A stretch of 64,000 nucleotides of DNA, taken from the NCBI GenBank assembly GCA_021792185.1, contig JAJYVD010000008.1, forward strand, positions 1 to 64,000, given 5' to 3'. Source of the stretch: Nitrospirota bacterium. GTDB taxonomy: Bacteria; Nitrospirota; Thermodesulfovibrionia; Thermodesulfovibrionales; Dissulfurispiraceae. This document shows positions 10,477 to 18,632 of the stretch, in pieces. Both the position numbers and the translations under genes were made by a program. Below the pieces are notes generated by a model. That model was given only the letters and a program-made list of their open reading frames with translations, was not told the DNA's origin and ran no database searches. Each line of letters opens with the position of its first letter. Within the stretch, counting starts at the first letter, position 1.

Positions 10477-10575
10477 GTCATTCCGCACTTGATGCGGAAT
10501 CCAGTCTTTATGCCTCTCTCTGGATTGCCCGATCAAGCATGCCCTCCGACTTGTTCAGATGGGTCGGGCAATGAC
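10477..10575. repeat. Composite palindromic repeat
   Basis: A 99-bp element bounded by gtcatt / aatgac. It contains two hairpins: attccgca-cttga-tgcggaat, and attgcccga pairing with tcgggcaat around a 29-base loop, plus a ccag...ctgg pair. The architecture is that of REP/BIME-like intergenic elements. It is present once in this window. Confidence 0.6.
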
Positions 10576-10832
10576 GAAATAGGACATTACTTATATCTCT
10601 TTCAATAAAATAAGTTGCATGTGTCCTTATTAATGACCGCCTTAGTAATTAAGGATAAACAAATGATGTTACAGCCTTATGACATGGCTATGAAGCTTGT
10701 GTTAAACGGTCTCTTTTCCACTGCCTTCACCCCTAAAACAGAGATAGAAAATTGTTCTCCCAGTAAATCCCCCTCCCCTTGCTGGAGAGGGAACAGTTTT
10801 AGAATTCCTATATATCGGGATTTGGGTTCACC

Positions 10833-10859
10833 TTGACATTATCCTCCCTTTTATATAAA
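10833..10859 (+). promoter_or_regulatory. Candidate promoter for coiled-coil gene
   Basis: TTGACA (10833-10838) and TATAAA (10854-10859) are spaced by 15 bp, slightly short. Transcription would start around 10866, only a few bases before the ATG at 10868, which has no clear ribosome site. The message could be leaderless or nearly so. Confidence 0.4.
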
Positions 10860-10867
10860 CTCAGAGC

Positions 10868-11212
10868 ATGCAGGAAGCTGTAGAGAAAGAATATAAGACA
10901 GACCCGTTCAGCTTTGTATTCAGGGAACTCGATATAATCCACAGGGAGATTACCGAGTTAAAGGCTGAGATACGGGAAATCAACAAGCGACTCGATGATG
11001 TCAACAAGCGATTTGATTCTTTAAACGATAGTGTCAACAAGCGATTTGATGATGTCAACAAGCGATTTGATTCTTTAAACGATAGTGTCAACAAGCGATT
11101 TGATTCTTTAAACGATAGTGTCAACAAAAGGTTTGATAGGCTATATCTCCTTGTCATTGTAACCCTCATCGGCACACTCGGAAGCCTTGTAAAGCTTTTA
11201 TTTTTCTCATGA
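10868..11212 (+). CDS. Small hendecad coiled-coil protein with C-terminal membrane anchor
   Basis: A 114-residue protein of unknown function. After an N-terminal segment ('DPFSFVFRELDIIHREI') come repeated 11-residue units of the form VNKRFDSLNDS / VNKRFDDVNKRF, predicting a continuous right-handed coiled coil, then a single hydrophobic segment 'LLVIVTLIGTLGSLVKLLFF' at the C-terminus (tail anchor). It is the only plus-strand gene within the minus-strand chemotaxis cluster and converges on cheA with a 6-bp overlap. Similar short tail-anchored coiled coils accompany many mobile or TA-type loci, but no role is assigned here. Confidence 0.7.
   Translation: MQEAVEKEYKTDPFSFVFRELDIIHREITELKAEIREINKRLDDVNKRFDSLNDSVNKRFDDVNKRFDSLNDSVNKRFDSLNDSVNKRFDRLYLLVIVTLIGTLGSLVKLLFFS
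10981..11140 (+). repeat. Tandem 33-bp in-frame repeat
   Basis: The unit gtcaacaagcgatttgat followed by tctttaaacgatagt recurs several times in frame, with some units replacing the second half by gat. Near-identity of the units means copy number is likely to vary by slippage, lengthening the coiled coil in 11-residue steps. Confidence 0.85.
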
Positions 11213-13369
11213 TGTCTGCCTTATCCCCTCTGCTGACTGCACCAGATGAGGCACATCTATAATCAAGGCCACTGTGCCGTCTCCTAAAATAGTCGCCCCT
11301 GAAATCCCTTCCACATTCCTGTACATCCTTCCGAGGGACTTAATTACTGCCTGCACTTCTCCGTGGAGTTCATCTACAACAAGCCCTGTCTTCCGACCCG
11401 CATACCGAACCACCACGATGTTTTCATAAGGGGGTCTTACTCCATTTTCATCGAATAGCTCCTTCAGCCTCACATAGGGAAGAACCTCCCCGCGGAGGTT
11501 TATATAATGCCTCCTCTTTGCCTCTACTCGATCTGTCTCGGTCAGTTCTACGCACTCCACAACCATGTCCAGGGGGATTACATAGAAGTGTTTCCCGACC
11601 TTGACCATGAATCCATCGATAATGGCCAGTGTCAGGGGCAGGCGGATTCTGACGGTAGCGCCGATGCCTTCAGAGCTTTCAATCTCAACCATACCGCGGA
11701 GCGCCTCTACATTTCTTTTAACCACATCCATCCCAACGCCCCGGCCCGAGAGTTTTGTGACCTGTTCTGCGGTGGAAAAACCGGGTTCAAAGATGAGGTT
11801 GTATATCTCCCTGTCGGAAAGATTCTGTCCATGGCCGATCAATCCTCTTTCAACCGCCTTTTTCAGCACCTTTTCGCTGTTGATTCCCTTTCCGTTATCC
11901 GATACCTCGATGACTATACTTCCGGCATCCTGATAGGCATTGAGGGTTATGGCGCCTTTAGCGGGTTTTTTAGAGAGCAGCCGTTCATCGGGGAGTTCGA
12001 TGCCGTGGTCTATGGCATTGCGTATGAGATGCATAAGCGGGTCGTTTATCTTTTCTGTAACCGCCTTGTCGAGCTCTGTCTCTGCGCCGCTGATTATGAG
12101 GTCTATTTCCTTGCCTGCTTCCCGTCCTAAATCACGCACCAGCCTGTTAAACCTGCTGAATGTCTCACCTACAGGAACCATACGAACCTTCATTGCAACC
12201 CCTCTTATATCCTCCACAAGACGGGACATCTGCGAGGCGGACTCCTGAAGTCCGCTGTCATTAACACGGCGTGCATGCTGTTCAAGGGTTGCGCCTGAGA
12301 TCACAAGCTCTCCCACCATAGTGATGAGATAATCGAGTTTTTCTGCATCTACCCTGATAGTCTTTGCCTCTTTTGCCTTTGTATCTTTTGCGGATTTCTG
12401 TTTTTCAATGGCAGCGTCAACAACCTTTTTATGCACCATTCCTTCATTGACCAGTATATCTCCGATCCGGGGCTGAGGCTCTGTCCCTGCACTCTGAAGC
12501 CGCAGCGCATCTTCAAGCTCGGTTTCTGTCAAGGCTCCGCCCTTAACCAGCAACTCTCCTATGCGCGCAGGCTCTTCAGGCAGGTTGTTTAGAAGTTTGA
12601 TGAAAGACTCTATTGAACTTTTTGGAGGCAGTATGTGAATCTGTGCATCCTCCCTCACAAATTCGAATACATCCTCTATGGTCTTTTTGTCAAAATCGCT
12701 TTTAAAATTTATCTCGAATCCTAAATAGCACTCCTCAGGATTCATTTCAGAAGCAGGCGGCATGGCGTCTGTTATGGTTGTGATGCTTACTATCTCGCCC
12801 AATCTCGTAAGATAGTTTATAAAGGAGATGGGATCCATCCCGTCCCTTAATACATTGGGAGCTAATCTCAGGGATATATGATAGTTGTCTGATTTGACTG
12901 CCGAACATGATTTTTCATGCGTGTCGGTCTTTTCAGCGTCTCCTTCAGGTTTGAGCCATGCAGGTTTAAGATATGCGTTTAGTTTATTTGTGAGGGATTT
13001 CTCTGTATCTAAGGCATCCTGCTCAGGTGTTATTCCTGTTTTTTGGCCTTCAGAAGCTGACTGAAGGAGTCCTGCTATATGGTCCCTGCATTTAAGCAGC
13101 AGCTCTATTAGCTCACTATTTATCGGAATCTCTCCGAGCCTTGCCTTCTCCAGCAGGTTTTCCACCTTATGGGTGAACTGCTCGATATTTTCAAATCCTA
13201 CAATCCCTGCCGAGCCCTTGATTGTATGTGCGGCGCGGAAAATGGCATTGATTGTATCCTCATCATCAGGCGATTCTTCAATCGCAAGCAGCGCCTGCTC
13301 CATGTCTTGAAGGAGTTCCGATGCCTCGATTATAAATGTCTGTTTTGCTGCATCGAGATCTATCTGCAT
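11207..13369 (-). CDS. cheA: Chemotaxis histidine kinase CheA with two MshEN-like motifs
   Basis: A 720-residue CheA. The P1/Hpt domain carries phospho-His48 in 'AAHTIKGSAG'. A middle domain (about 163-250) is in the P2 position. Residues 269-292 and 301-324 are two 24-residue segments, RIGELLV...ALRLQ and RIGDILV...AIEKQ, matching the tandem c-di-GMP-binding motif known from MshEN domains. Then come the P3 dimerisation helices (about 335-400), HATPase ('LIRNAIDHGIE', 'GRGVGMDVVK') and a C-terminal CheW-like P5 domain. It overlaps the STAS gene stop by 10 bp. The c-di-GMP role is inferred from motif similarity. Confidence 0.93.
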   Translation of the reverse strand: MQIDLDAAKQTFIIEASELLQDMEQALLAIEESPDDEDTINAIFRAAHTIKGSAGIVGFENIEQFTHKVENLLEKARLGEIPINSELIELLLKCRDHIAGLLQSASEGQKTGITPEQDALDTEKSLTNKLNAYLKPAWLKPEGDAEKTDTHEKSCSAVKSDNYHISLRLAPNVLRDGMDPISFINYLTRLGEIVSITTITDAMPPASEMNPEECYLGFEINFKSDFDKKTIEDVFEFVREDAQIHILPPKSSIESFIKLLNNLPEEPARIGELLVKGGALTETELEDALRLQSAGTEPQPRIGDILVNEGMVHKKVVDAAIEKQKSAKDTKAKEAKTIRVDAEKLDYLITMVGELVISGATLEQHARRVNDSGLQESASQMSRLVEDIRGVAMKVRMVPVGETFSRFNRLVRDLGREAGKEIDLIISGAETELDKAVTEKINDPLMHLIRNAIDHGIELPDERLLSKKPAKGAITLNAYQDAGSIVIEVSDNGKGINSEKVLKKAVERGLIGHGQNLSDREIYNLIFEPGFSTAEQVTKLSGRGVGMDVVKRNVEALRGMVEIESSEGIGATVRIRLPLTLAIIDGFMVKVGKHFYVIPLDMVVECVELTETDRVEAKRRHYINLRGEVLPYVRLKELFDENGVRPPYENIVVVRYAGRKTGLVVDELHGEVQAVIKSLGRMYRNVEGISGATILGDGTVALIIDVPHLVQSAEGIRQTS

Positions 13370-13668
13370 AATCCCTGCGCCATTTCCCCAATTTCTATAT
13401 TTAATAGTTTCATTACATTTCTGACTGCATTGTTCATTGTAATGTTCAACTCTCGATGGCGGCGTTGTGCCTCATTGTTCAGCATAATAAGGAGCTGAAT
13501 CCCTGATGTGTCTATTTCATTTACATTGAAGAGGTCAAGTTCTATTCTGGGGCACTCTGAAATCGCATTTAATAAATGATCTTTAATTGCAGAGGCGTTA
13601 TAGATATTCATTTCCCCTTCTATCATTACCCTGCAAACTCCGTTTGTCATTGCAACGCTTACAGGCAT
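13360..13668 (-). CDS. STAS-domain protein (anti-sigma-factor-antagonist-like)
   Basis: A 102-residue stand-alone STAS domain. The family's phosphorylatable motif is present as 'NEIDTSGIQLLI' (about residues 50-61). It sits between cheY and cheA, overlapping cheA by 10 bp. Such STAS proteins are frequent in che clusters of this type, but their partner there is not established. A second, divergent STAS-like protein lies at 17.9 kb. No anti-sigma kinase of the SpoIIAB type is seen nearby. Confidence 0.85.
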   Translation of the reverse strand: MPVSVAMTNGVCRVMIEGEMNIYNASAIKDHLLNAISECPRIELDLFNVNEIDTSGIQLLIMLNNEAQRRHRELNITMNNAVRNVMKLLNIEIGEMAQGLCR

Positions 13669-13681
13669 GGTCTTCTCCTTT

Positions 13682-14050
13682 TCATGGCAGTATCAGTTTT
13701 TCAATTGCTGTGAGCATGGTCTCGGGCTTGAACGGCTTAACAACCCATGCCTTTGCCCCTGCAGCCTTTCCTTCCTGCATTTTGGCTTCTTGAGATTCTG
13801 TTGTAAGCATTATCACAGGAGTGAATTTGTAGCCTGCATTTTGCTTTAATTCCTTGAGAAATGTAATGCCGTCCATGTTCGGCATGTTCACATCACATAT
13901 GATGAGATGTATCTTCTGCCCGTTGAGTTTATTTATTGCGTCTTTTCCGTCAACTGCCTCTATGACAACATAACCGCTTTTGCCGAGCGTAATATTTACC
14001 ACCTGCCTAATGGATGCCGAATCATCGATTATCATTATTGTCTTTGCCAT
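13682..14050 (-). CDS. cheY: CheY-like response regulator
   Basis: A 122-residue single receiver domain. The acidic pair is in 'MIIDDSASIRQ', the phospho-Asp in 'LIICDVNMPNMDG', the conserved Thr in 'IMLTTES' and the Lys in 'WVVKPFKPE'. It stands immediately upstream of the STAS gene and cheA, making it the best candidate for the CheA target that acts on the flagellar motor or another output. Confidence 0.9.
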   Translation of the reverse strand: MAKTIMIIDDSASIRQVVNITLGKSGYVVIEAVDGKDAINKLNGQKIHLIICDVNMPNMDGITFLKELKQNAGYKFTPVIMLTTESQEAKMQEGKAAGAKAWVVKPFKPETMLTAIEKLILP

Positions 14051-14062
14051 CGTTCTTCCCCG

Positions 14063-15397
14063 TTAAAAAAATGTGACCTCTCCATTTTCTTTCCTTTTCC
14101 CATCGCCTGATAAAGCAGGCTCAAGATTATCGCCGTGACCTGCAGCCGCAGCCGAATGAATGTCCCTCTGCTTTTCCATAACATATGACCTGTGCAGATA
14201 GATGTCATTAATGTCCGTTTTTTCCACGCAGCTCTCATCAACAGGCCTGTCCATTGCGAGACAGCTTTCCTCCACCTTTTTAAGATAGTTTCCGGCGTGA
14301 AGGACAGCCTTTATAATGTGATCTATCTGCTGCCTCGTAATGTCCTGAAATTGTATGTTGCTTAACGCCTCGAGCACCTTTTGAGAAACTGACGTATTGC
14401 CTGCGTATATCTGCTCGAGCATCTGCATGTTGAGCGCCTGCATTGCGGTATATTCCTCTTCCATTGCGAGCAATTGGGCATTAAGCCTTTTAAGCCTTTC
14501 CGCCTCCTCGCTCTGGGTCTGCTTGTCGAGTTTTTCGGCAAACTGTGTTTCTATGTCTTTTGCCATCTGAATGATAGCCTTGCCTATCTGTGATGCTGCT
14601 GACTCTGACTGCATGGAGAGCTTTCTTACCTCATCAGCTACAACCGCAAACCCCCTGCCCTGCTCGCCGGCTCTCGCTGCCTCTATTGCCGCATTGAGCG
14701 CTAACAGGTTTGTCTGGTCGGCTATATCTTTAAGGAGTTGAACAAGTTTCGTCATTGCCTTTGCGCTCTCTGTAAGCTCTTTAATGGTCTTGTAGTCCTT
14801 CACTATCTCGCTCAGTCTCCTGTTTACATATATATGAAGGTCATCCATAATTATCTTGTTTTCCTTCAGCTTTTCCTGCGCCGACTGCTTCAGGTATTCG
14901 CTTTCCTTCGTCCTGGACAGGATGGTGTTCAGGAGGTCCCCCATAAGCCTATCTATCTCCTGAAGTCTGTCCATAATTTGAAAGGCCGCCGCGTCGGTCT
15001 CTCTGACTATGCTTTCGAGCTGAGCCTTTGTGATATTGTTCGCCTCGTGCTGAAGCCTCAGCGACGCGGATATTTTCGAGAATCTTTTTCTGATCTCCGC
15101 GACCTGTTCATAATACTCATCCAGTATCTCCCGTTCATTTTCCGCTATCTTCGACAACGGCTTCCCGGATAATTTTATTGTTATGAAGAGAAAAACCCCT
15201 GCTGCCGTGAGCGCATAAAAGGCGACATGAAAGGCGCGGCTGAAAGGAATCCCGAGAGCGGCAACAGCATCGTTGATAATGCCGCCGAAGGCGATGTCAA
15301 AAAGACAAAGGACAAATATCAGAATAAAGGCATAGATGCGGAAGGTGCGCCTGTATTCAGGCAAATATAAAAAGATCAGATTCTTTTCGTGACTCAT
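14063..15397 (-). CDS. MCP-like receptor lacking a periplasmic sensor
   Basis: A 444-residue protein with two closely spaced N-terminal membrane helices (about 20-42 and 58-75) and almost no periplasmic loop, then a long cytoplasmic helical region carrying the MCP tip '[20 protein letters not shown]'. The C-terminal part contains '[15 protein letters not shown]', a motif seen in MCPs and CheZ-like proteins that bind partners. There is no clear HAMP. It probably senses a cytoplasmic or membrane state rather than a periplasmic ligand. It is 12 bp from cheY and 5 bp from the next regulator gene. Confidence 0.85.
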   Translation of the reverse strand: MSHEKNLIFLYLPEYRRTFRIYAFILIFVLCLFDIAFGGIINDAVAALGIPFSRAFHVAFYALTAAGVFLFITIKLSGKPLSKIAENEREILDEYYEQVAEIRKRFSKISASLRLQHEANNITKAQLESIVRETDAAAFQIMDRLQEIDRLMGDLLNTILSRTKESEYLKQSAQEKLKENKIIMDDLHIYVNRRLSEIVKDYKTIKELTESAKAMTKLVQLLKDIADQTNLLALNAAIEAARAGEQGRGFAVVADEVRKLSMQSESAASQIGKAIIQMAKDIETQFAEKLDKQTQSEEAERLKRLNAQLLAMEEEYTAMQALNMQMLEQIYAGNTSVSQKVLEALSNIQFQDITRQQIDHIIKAVLHAGNYLKKVEESCLAMDRPVDESCVEKTDINDIYLHRSYVMEKQRDIHSAAAAGHGDNLEPALSGDGKRKENGEVTFF

Positions 15398-15402
15398 GAT
15401 AT

Positions 15403-15801
15403 TTACCTATCAGTCAGTTTTAGGTTTTTGAGCTTTTCTTCCACAATCTCTTTATTGAAGGGCTTTAAAAGATAGTCATCGCAGCCTGTCTTCAGACAGC
15501 CCTGTATGTTTCCCCTGTCCGCATGGGCGGTGAGCATAAGAACCTTCACGCGGTCTTCATGTCTGATGCCGTTAGCCTTTTCCGCATCCCTTATCTGCCT
15601 CAACACATCCTTTCCGTCCATATCCGGCATGGAGATGTCGAGGGTTACAACATGAAAAGGAGAATTGTTCCGAAGGGCATTTTTAAAAGATATAACCGCA
15701 GCCCTCCCGCCCTCGACAACCGTGCAGTCGCCGTAGTTCTTCATTATGGAATGAATCTTTTCCCTGCTTACAAATTCATCCTCGACTATCAGTATCCTCA
15801 T
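15403..15801 (-). CDS. Single-domain response regulator (second CheY-like)
   Basis: A 132-residue receiver. The acidic residues are in '[13 protein letters not shown]', the phospho-Asp in '[17 protein letters not shown]', the Thr/Ser in 'VLMLTAHAD' and the Lys in '[10 protein letters not shown]'. Its start overlaps the end of the hybrid kinase gene by 26 bp and has a ggaggg ribosome site. It is a plausible acceptor for the hybrid kinase Hpt domain encoded just upstream. Confidence 0.9.
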   Translation of the reverse strand: MRILIVEDEFVSREKIHSIMKNYGDCTVVEGGRAAVISFKNALRNNSPFHVVTLDISMPDMDGKDVLRQIRDAEKANGIRHEDRVKVLMLTAHADRGNIQGCLKTGCDDYLLKPFNKEIVEEKLKNLKLTDR

Positions 15802-17896
15802 TGTTCCCTCCTTCTGATTTAAGCTCCGGACCAGAACTTAAAATTGTCCGGCATTGCTCCTTAAACATCTTTAGTTCCTCTTTCAGCTTATTGAGCCTGT
15901 TAAGCCTTTTCCTCTGCGTGAATGATTCATCTATCATCTCGATTTCTTTTGCAGCCTCTGCGAGGGCATTTGCATTCAAGTTCAGCGCTCCTCCCTTGAT
16001 GCTGTGCACCTGCTTTTTTAATGTCTCGAAATCCGACCCATTCATCGCCTTTTCGATAAGAGGCATCTGTTTTTCGACTATCTCTATAAATCCGTTTATA
16101 ATCTTCAAAAGCACGTTCCTGTTGCCGCCAAAGTCCTGAAGGAGTTCATCGAAATTTATAGGCTCATCTGCGTTGCGTGCTTCTTTATATTCCAACTGAA
16201 ATGCCTGTTTGTGGTGATGATGCTCCTGTCCTGTCCATTTCGCTGCCATTGCCAGAAGACCGCTTTTTCTGACAGGCTTTGAGATGTAATCATCCATCCC
16301 TCCTTCAATGCATCTGTCTGCATAGCCTGCTATTGCATGGGCGGTCATGGCTATTATGGGCGTTCTCTGTTTACCTTCTGTGTTTTCGCTCTCTCTTATC
16401 TTTTTTGTGGCTTCAAATCCGTCCATAATGGGCATCTGTATATCCATGAGTATAAGGTCGTAGTCATGCTCCCTGAATTTTTCCACCGCCTCCTGTCCGT
16501 TTTCAGCGAGGTCAACCTCATAGCCCGCCCTGATGAGGTGCCGCAAAACAACCTGTTGATTCGTAGGATAATCCTCAACAAGGAGTATTCTCGAGTTCCT
16601 GTCTGTTATGCATACTCTGCTCTCTATTTTTGCATCTTTAACTACATCACACACGCTCACGGAATCCATGCCTTTTTTAAAGAGAGCGGAGAAATAAAAG
16701 GTGCTGCCCTTGCCCGGCTCGCTCTCAACACCTATCTCGCCGTTCATGATCTCTGCGATCTGCCTGCATATCGCCAGTCCGAGACCCGATCCTCCATAAA
16801 ACCTCGTTGTTGAGGCATCCACCTGTGTGAAGACATCAAATATATGAGCCTGCTTTTCTTTGGGTATGCCTATGCCTGTGTCGCACACCTCGAAACAGAG
16901 CTTTATTGACTCATCAGACTCATCTATGATGTCAACCTTGAGCGAAACCTTTCCCCTTTGCGTAAATTTAACCGCATTATCGAGGAGATTTATCAATATC
17001 TGCCTGAGCCTTATGGGGTCTCCTATTAGATGATCCGGCATATCGTGAGTCTTAAATACATTAAAATGCAGTCCGGCCTGTTTTGCCTTAAGAGCAGCGG
17101 TCATTGTTATGGAATCTATGAGCTTGTGGATATTGAAGGTTATCTCCTCAAGCTCTAACTTTCCTGTTTCTATTTTTGAGAAGTCGAGAATGTCGGTTAT
17201 CAATCCCAGCAGTGTGTTCGCCTCTGTATTTATGCTTTCTATCATCTCGGCCTCTTCTTCTCCGAGTTCTGCAAGGAGTTCAGCCATGCCTATAATTCCC
17301 GTAAGGGGCGTTCTCAGCTCATGTGATATATTGGCAAGGAAGGTGGATTTTGCAAGGTTTGCAGCCTCTGCCTCCTCCTTTGCGCTCATAAGCTCTCTTG
17401 TCCGCTCTTTTACGAGGTCTTCGAGATGTTCGTGGTACTGCCTTAATTTTCCTTCCGCCTGTTTCCGCTCCGTGATGTCCGAGATAAGACCGTAGTAGGC
17501 GATAACATTGCCCTGTTTGTTAAAACGCGGGATAGTGGTGTTTTTCACACAGTGGACAGAGCCGTCTTTATGTATTAAACGATGCTCCAGAGGCGGCGGC
17601 ATCTCGCCGTTAATAGCTTTCTTTGCCTGATTGATAACAGCCTCTTTGTCTTCTTCACAAATCATACTGTGCCATAAAAGCGGGTCGGCTGCATATTCTT
17701 CGGATGTATATCCTGTTATGCTCATGCAGCCGGGGCCATGCTCTGTTGCAGCAGGCACTCCGCTGTCCATATGAACTACATATATATAGTCCGTCATTGC
17801 CTGCACGATCCTCTTGTAGTGATCCTTGCTGTCCTGAAGTGCCTCAAGGGAGTCTTTCATTGCATAGTGCAGTTTGTTGTCTATTTCTTCAAGCAT
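15776..17896 (-). CDS. Hybrid histidine kinase, PAS-HisKA-HATPase-REC-Hpt
   Basis: A 706-residue cytoplasmic BarA/ArcB-like kinase without membrane segments. A PAS domain with PAC tail ('GLISDITERKQAE') covers about 22-150. HisKA carries His192 in 'FLANISHELRTPL'. HATPase carries 'LLDNAVKFT' and 'GSGLGLAICRQI'. The receiver (about 425-545) has its phospho-Asp in 'LILMDIQMPIMDG'. The C-terminal Hpt has its His in 'QVHSIKGGALNL'. This gives an internal four-step phosphorelay, likely ending on the adjacent receiver protein. The start has a ggagggg site. Confidence 0.92.
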   Translation of the reverse strand: MLEEIDNKLHYAMKDSLEALQDSKDHYKRIVQAMTDYIYVVHMDSGVPAATEHGPGCMSITGYTSEEYAADPLLWHSMICEEDKEAVINQAKKAINGEMPPPLEHRLIHKDGSVHCVKNTTIPRFNKQGNVIAYYGLISDITERKQAEGKLRQYHEHLEDLVKERTRELMSAKEEAEAANLAKSTFLANISHELRTPLTGIIGMAELLAELGEEEAEMIESINTEANTLLGLITDILDFSKIETGKLELEEITFNIHKLIDSITMTAALKAKQAGLHFNVFKTHDMPDHLIGDPIRLRQILINLLDNAVKFTQRGKVSLKVDIIDESDESIKLCFEVCDTGIGIPKEKQAHIFDVFTQVDASTTRFYGGSGLGLAICRQIAEIMNGEIGVESEPGKGSTFYFSALFKKGMDSVSVCDVVKDAKIESRVCITDRNSRILLVEDYPTNQQVVLRHLIRAGYEVDLAENGQEAVEKFREHDYDLILMDIQMPIMDGFEATKKIRESENTEGKQRTPIIAMTAHAIAGYADRCIEGGMDDYISKPVRKSGLLAMAAKWTGQEHHHHKQAFQLEYKEARNADEPINFDELLQDFGGNRNVLLKIINGFIEIVEKQMPLIEKAMNGSDFETLKKQVHSIKGGALNLNANALAEAAKEIEMIDESFTQRKRLNRLNKLKEELKMFKEQCRTILSSGPELKSEGGNNEDTDSRG

Positions 17897-17908
17897 TTCC
17901 CCTCCGAA

Positions 17909-18208
17909 TTATGAACTGACGGCATCCCCCGATAATCCATATGTTATTGCCTGCTTAAGCCCTGTAAATATAATGCGTTTTTTTAGTTTTTCCGCTTTTT
18001 CCTGTGCGATATCAAAGATACACGCGCATATGTCGTCTATCAGCGAGACCTTTTCGAGGCTGACCACTAAATGATCGGTATTGCTCAGAGAGACCATAAT
18101 CGCCACTTTAAGCTCGCATGCCCGTTCTTTTGTGAGTTCGCCGTCAAAGATTAGCTGTCCTATGTTGCCATATCTTTTAAATTCAAAATCCAGCATTGCT
18201 GATAACAC
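17909..18208 (-). CDS. Divergent STAS-like protein
   Basis: A 99-residue protein (95 if translation starts at the internal ATG, 18196; the 18208 start is GTG). The strand-helix pattern 'LDFEFKRYGNIGQLIFDGELT...' and 'HLVVSLEKVSLIDDICACIFDIA' resembles a STAS domain, but the usual D-S/T-S/G phospho-site is replaced by 'DDIC', so phosphorylation on Ser/Thr is unlikely. It directly precedes the hybrid kinase, suggesting a shared transcript. Assignment to STAS is moderate. Confidence 0.6.
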   Translation of the reverse strand: MLSAMLDFEFKRYGNIGQLIFDGELTKERACELKVAIMVSLSNTDHLVVSLEKVSLIDDICACIFDIAQEKAEKLKKRIIFTGLKQAITYGLSGDAVSS

Positions 18209-18325
18209 TTCCGTTTCATTAATTACGAGCCTGAATTGCCTCTGTATCTGACGATTGCAGATTTTCCCTGATCGAGGATAATTTTTATCATAATGCCCTG
18301 ATGTTACAGAATTATGACAGCATAA

Positions 18326-18616
18326 TTAAGTTTTTATAAATATGAGAACAAGCACTGCTGTCAGACAGGCAACAGCAGATATAAATGACCCGGTAGAAGC
18401 TGCCCGTGCAGCAGAGACAATGGGGAGAAGCCTGCCCCATTGTTGATTGTTCTCGACCATGAACTGCTGGAATTGCTGTTCGAGGCCGGTTGTGCGTTTT
18501 TCAAGGATGCTGTTATGTTCGCTCAGGCGGATAACCATTTCCTTTATTCCTTCCCATATCCTCGCATGATCCTCCACTGTATTTTCGAGCAAGGATAGCC
18601 TCTTTTCAATTCTCAT
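18326..18616 (-). CDS. Small coiled-coil protein with C-terminal membrane anchor
   Basis: A 96-residue protein of unknown function. Residues 1-65 form a predicted helix or coiled coil ('LLENTVEDHARIWEGIKEM'), and residues about 72-94 form a hydrophobic segment ending 'VLIFIKT'. The architecture parallels the coiled-coil protein at 10.9 kb: a cytoplasmic helix on a tail anchor. It lies 16 bp downstream of the EAL-GGDEF gene. About 117 bp without a gene separate it from the STAS-like gene. Confidence 0.6.
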   Translation of the reverse strand: MRIEKRLSLLENTVEDHARIWEGIKEMVIRLSEHNSILEKRTTGLEQQFQQFMVENNQQWGRLLPIVSAARAASTGSFISAVACLTAVLVLIFIKT

Positions 18617-18632
18617 GAGAATTTTGTAAACC

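Noticed and set aside
10615-10836. 73-codon frame in the che gap
   Set aside because: It runs through palindromic repeat DNA, lacks a ribosome site and has no family signature.
10981-11140. Tandem repeats considered as a CRISPR array
   Set aside because: Units are contiguous, in frame and without spacers; they encode a coiled coil.
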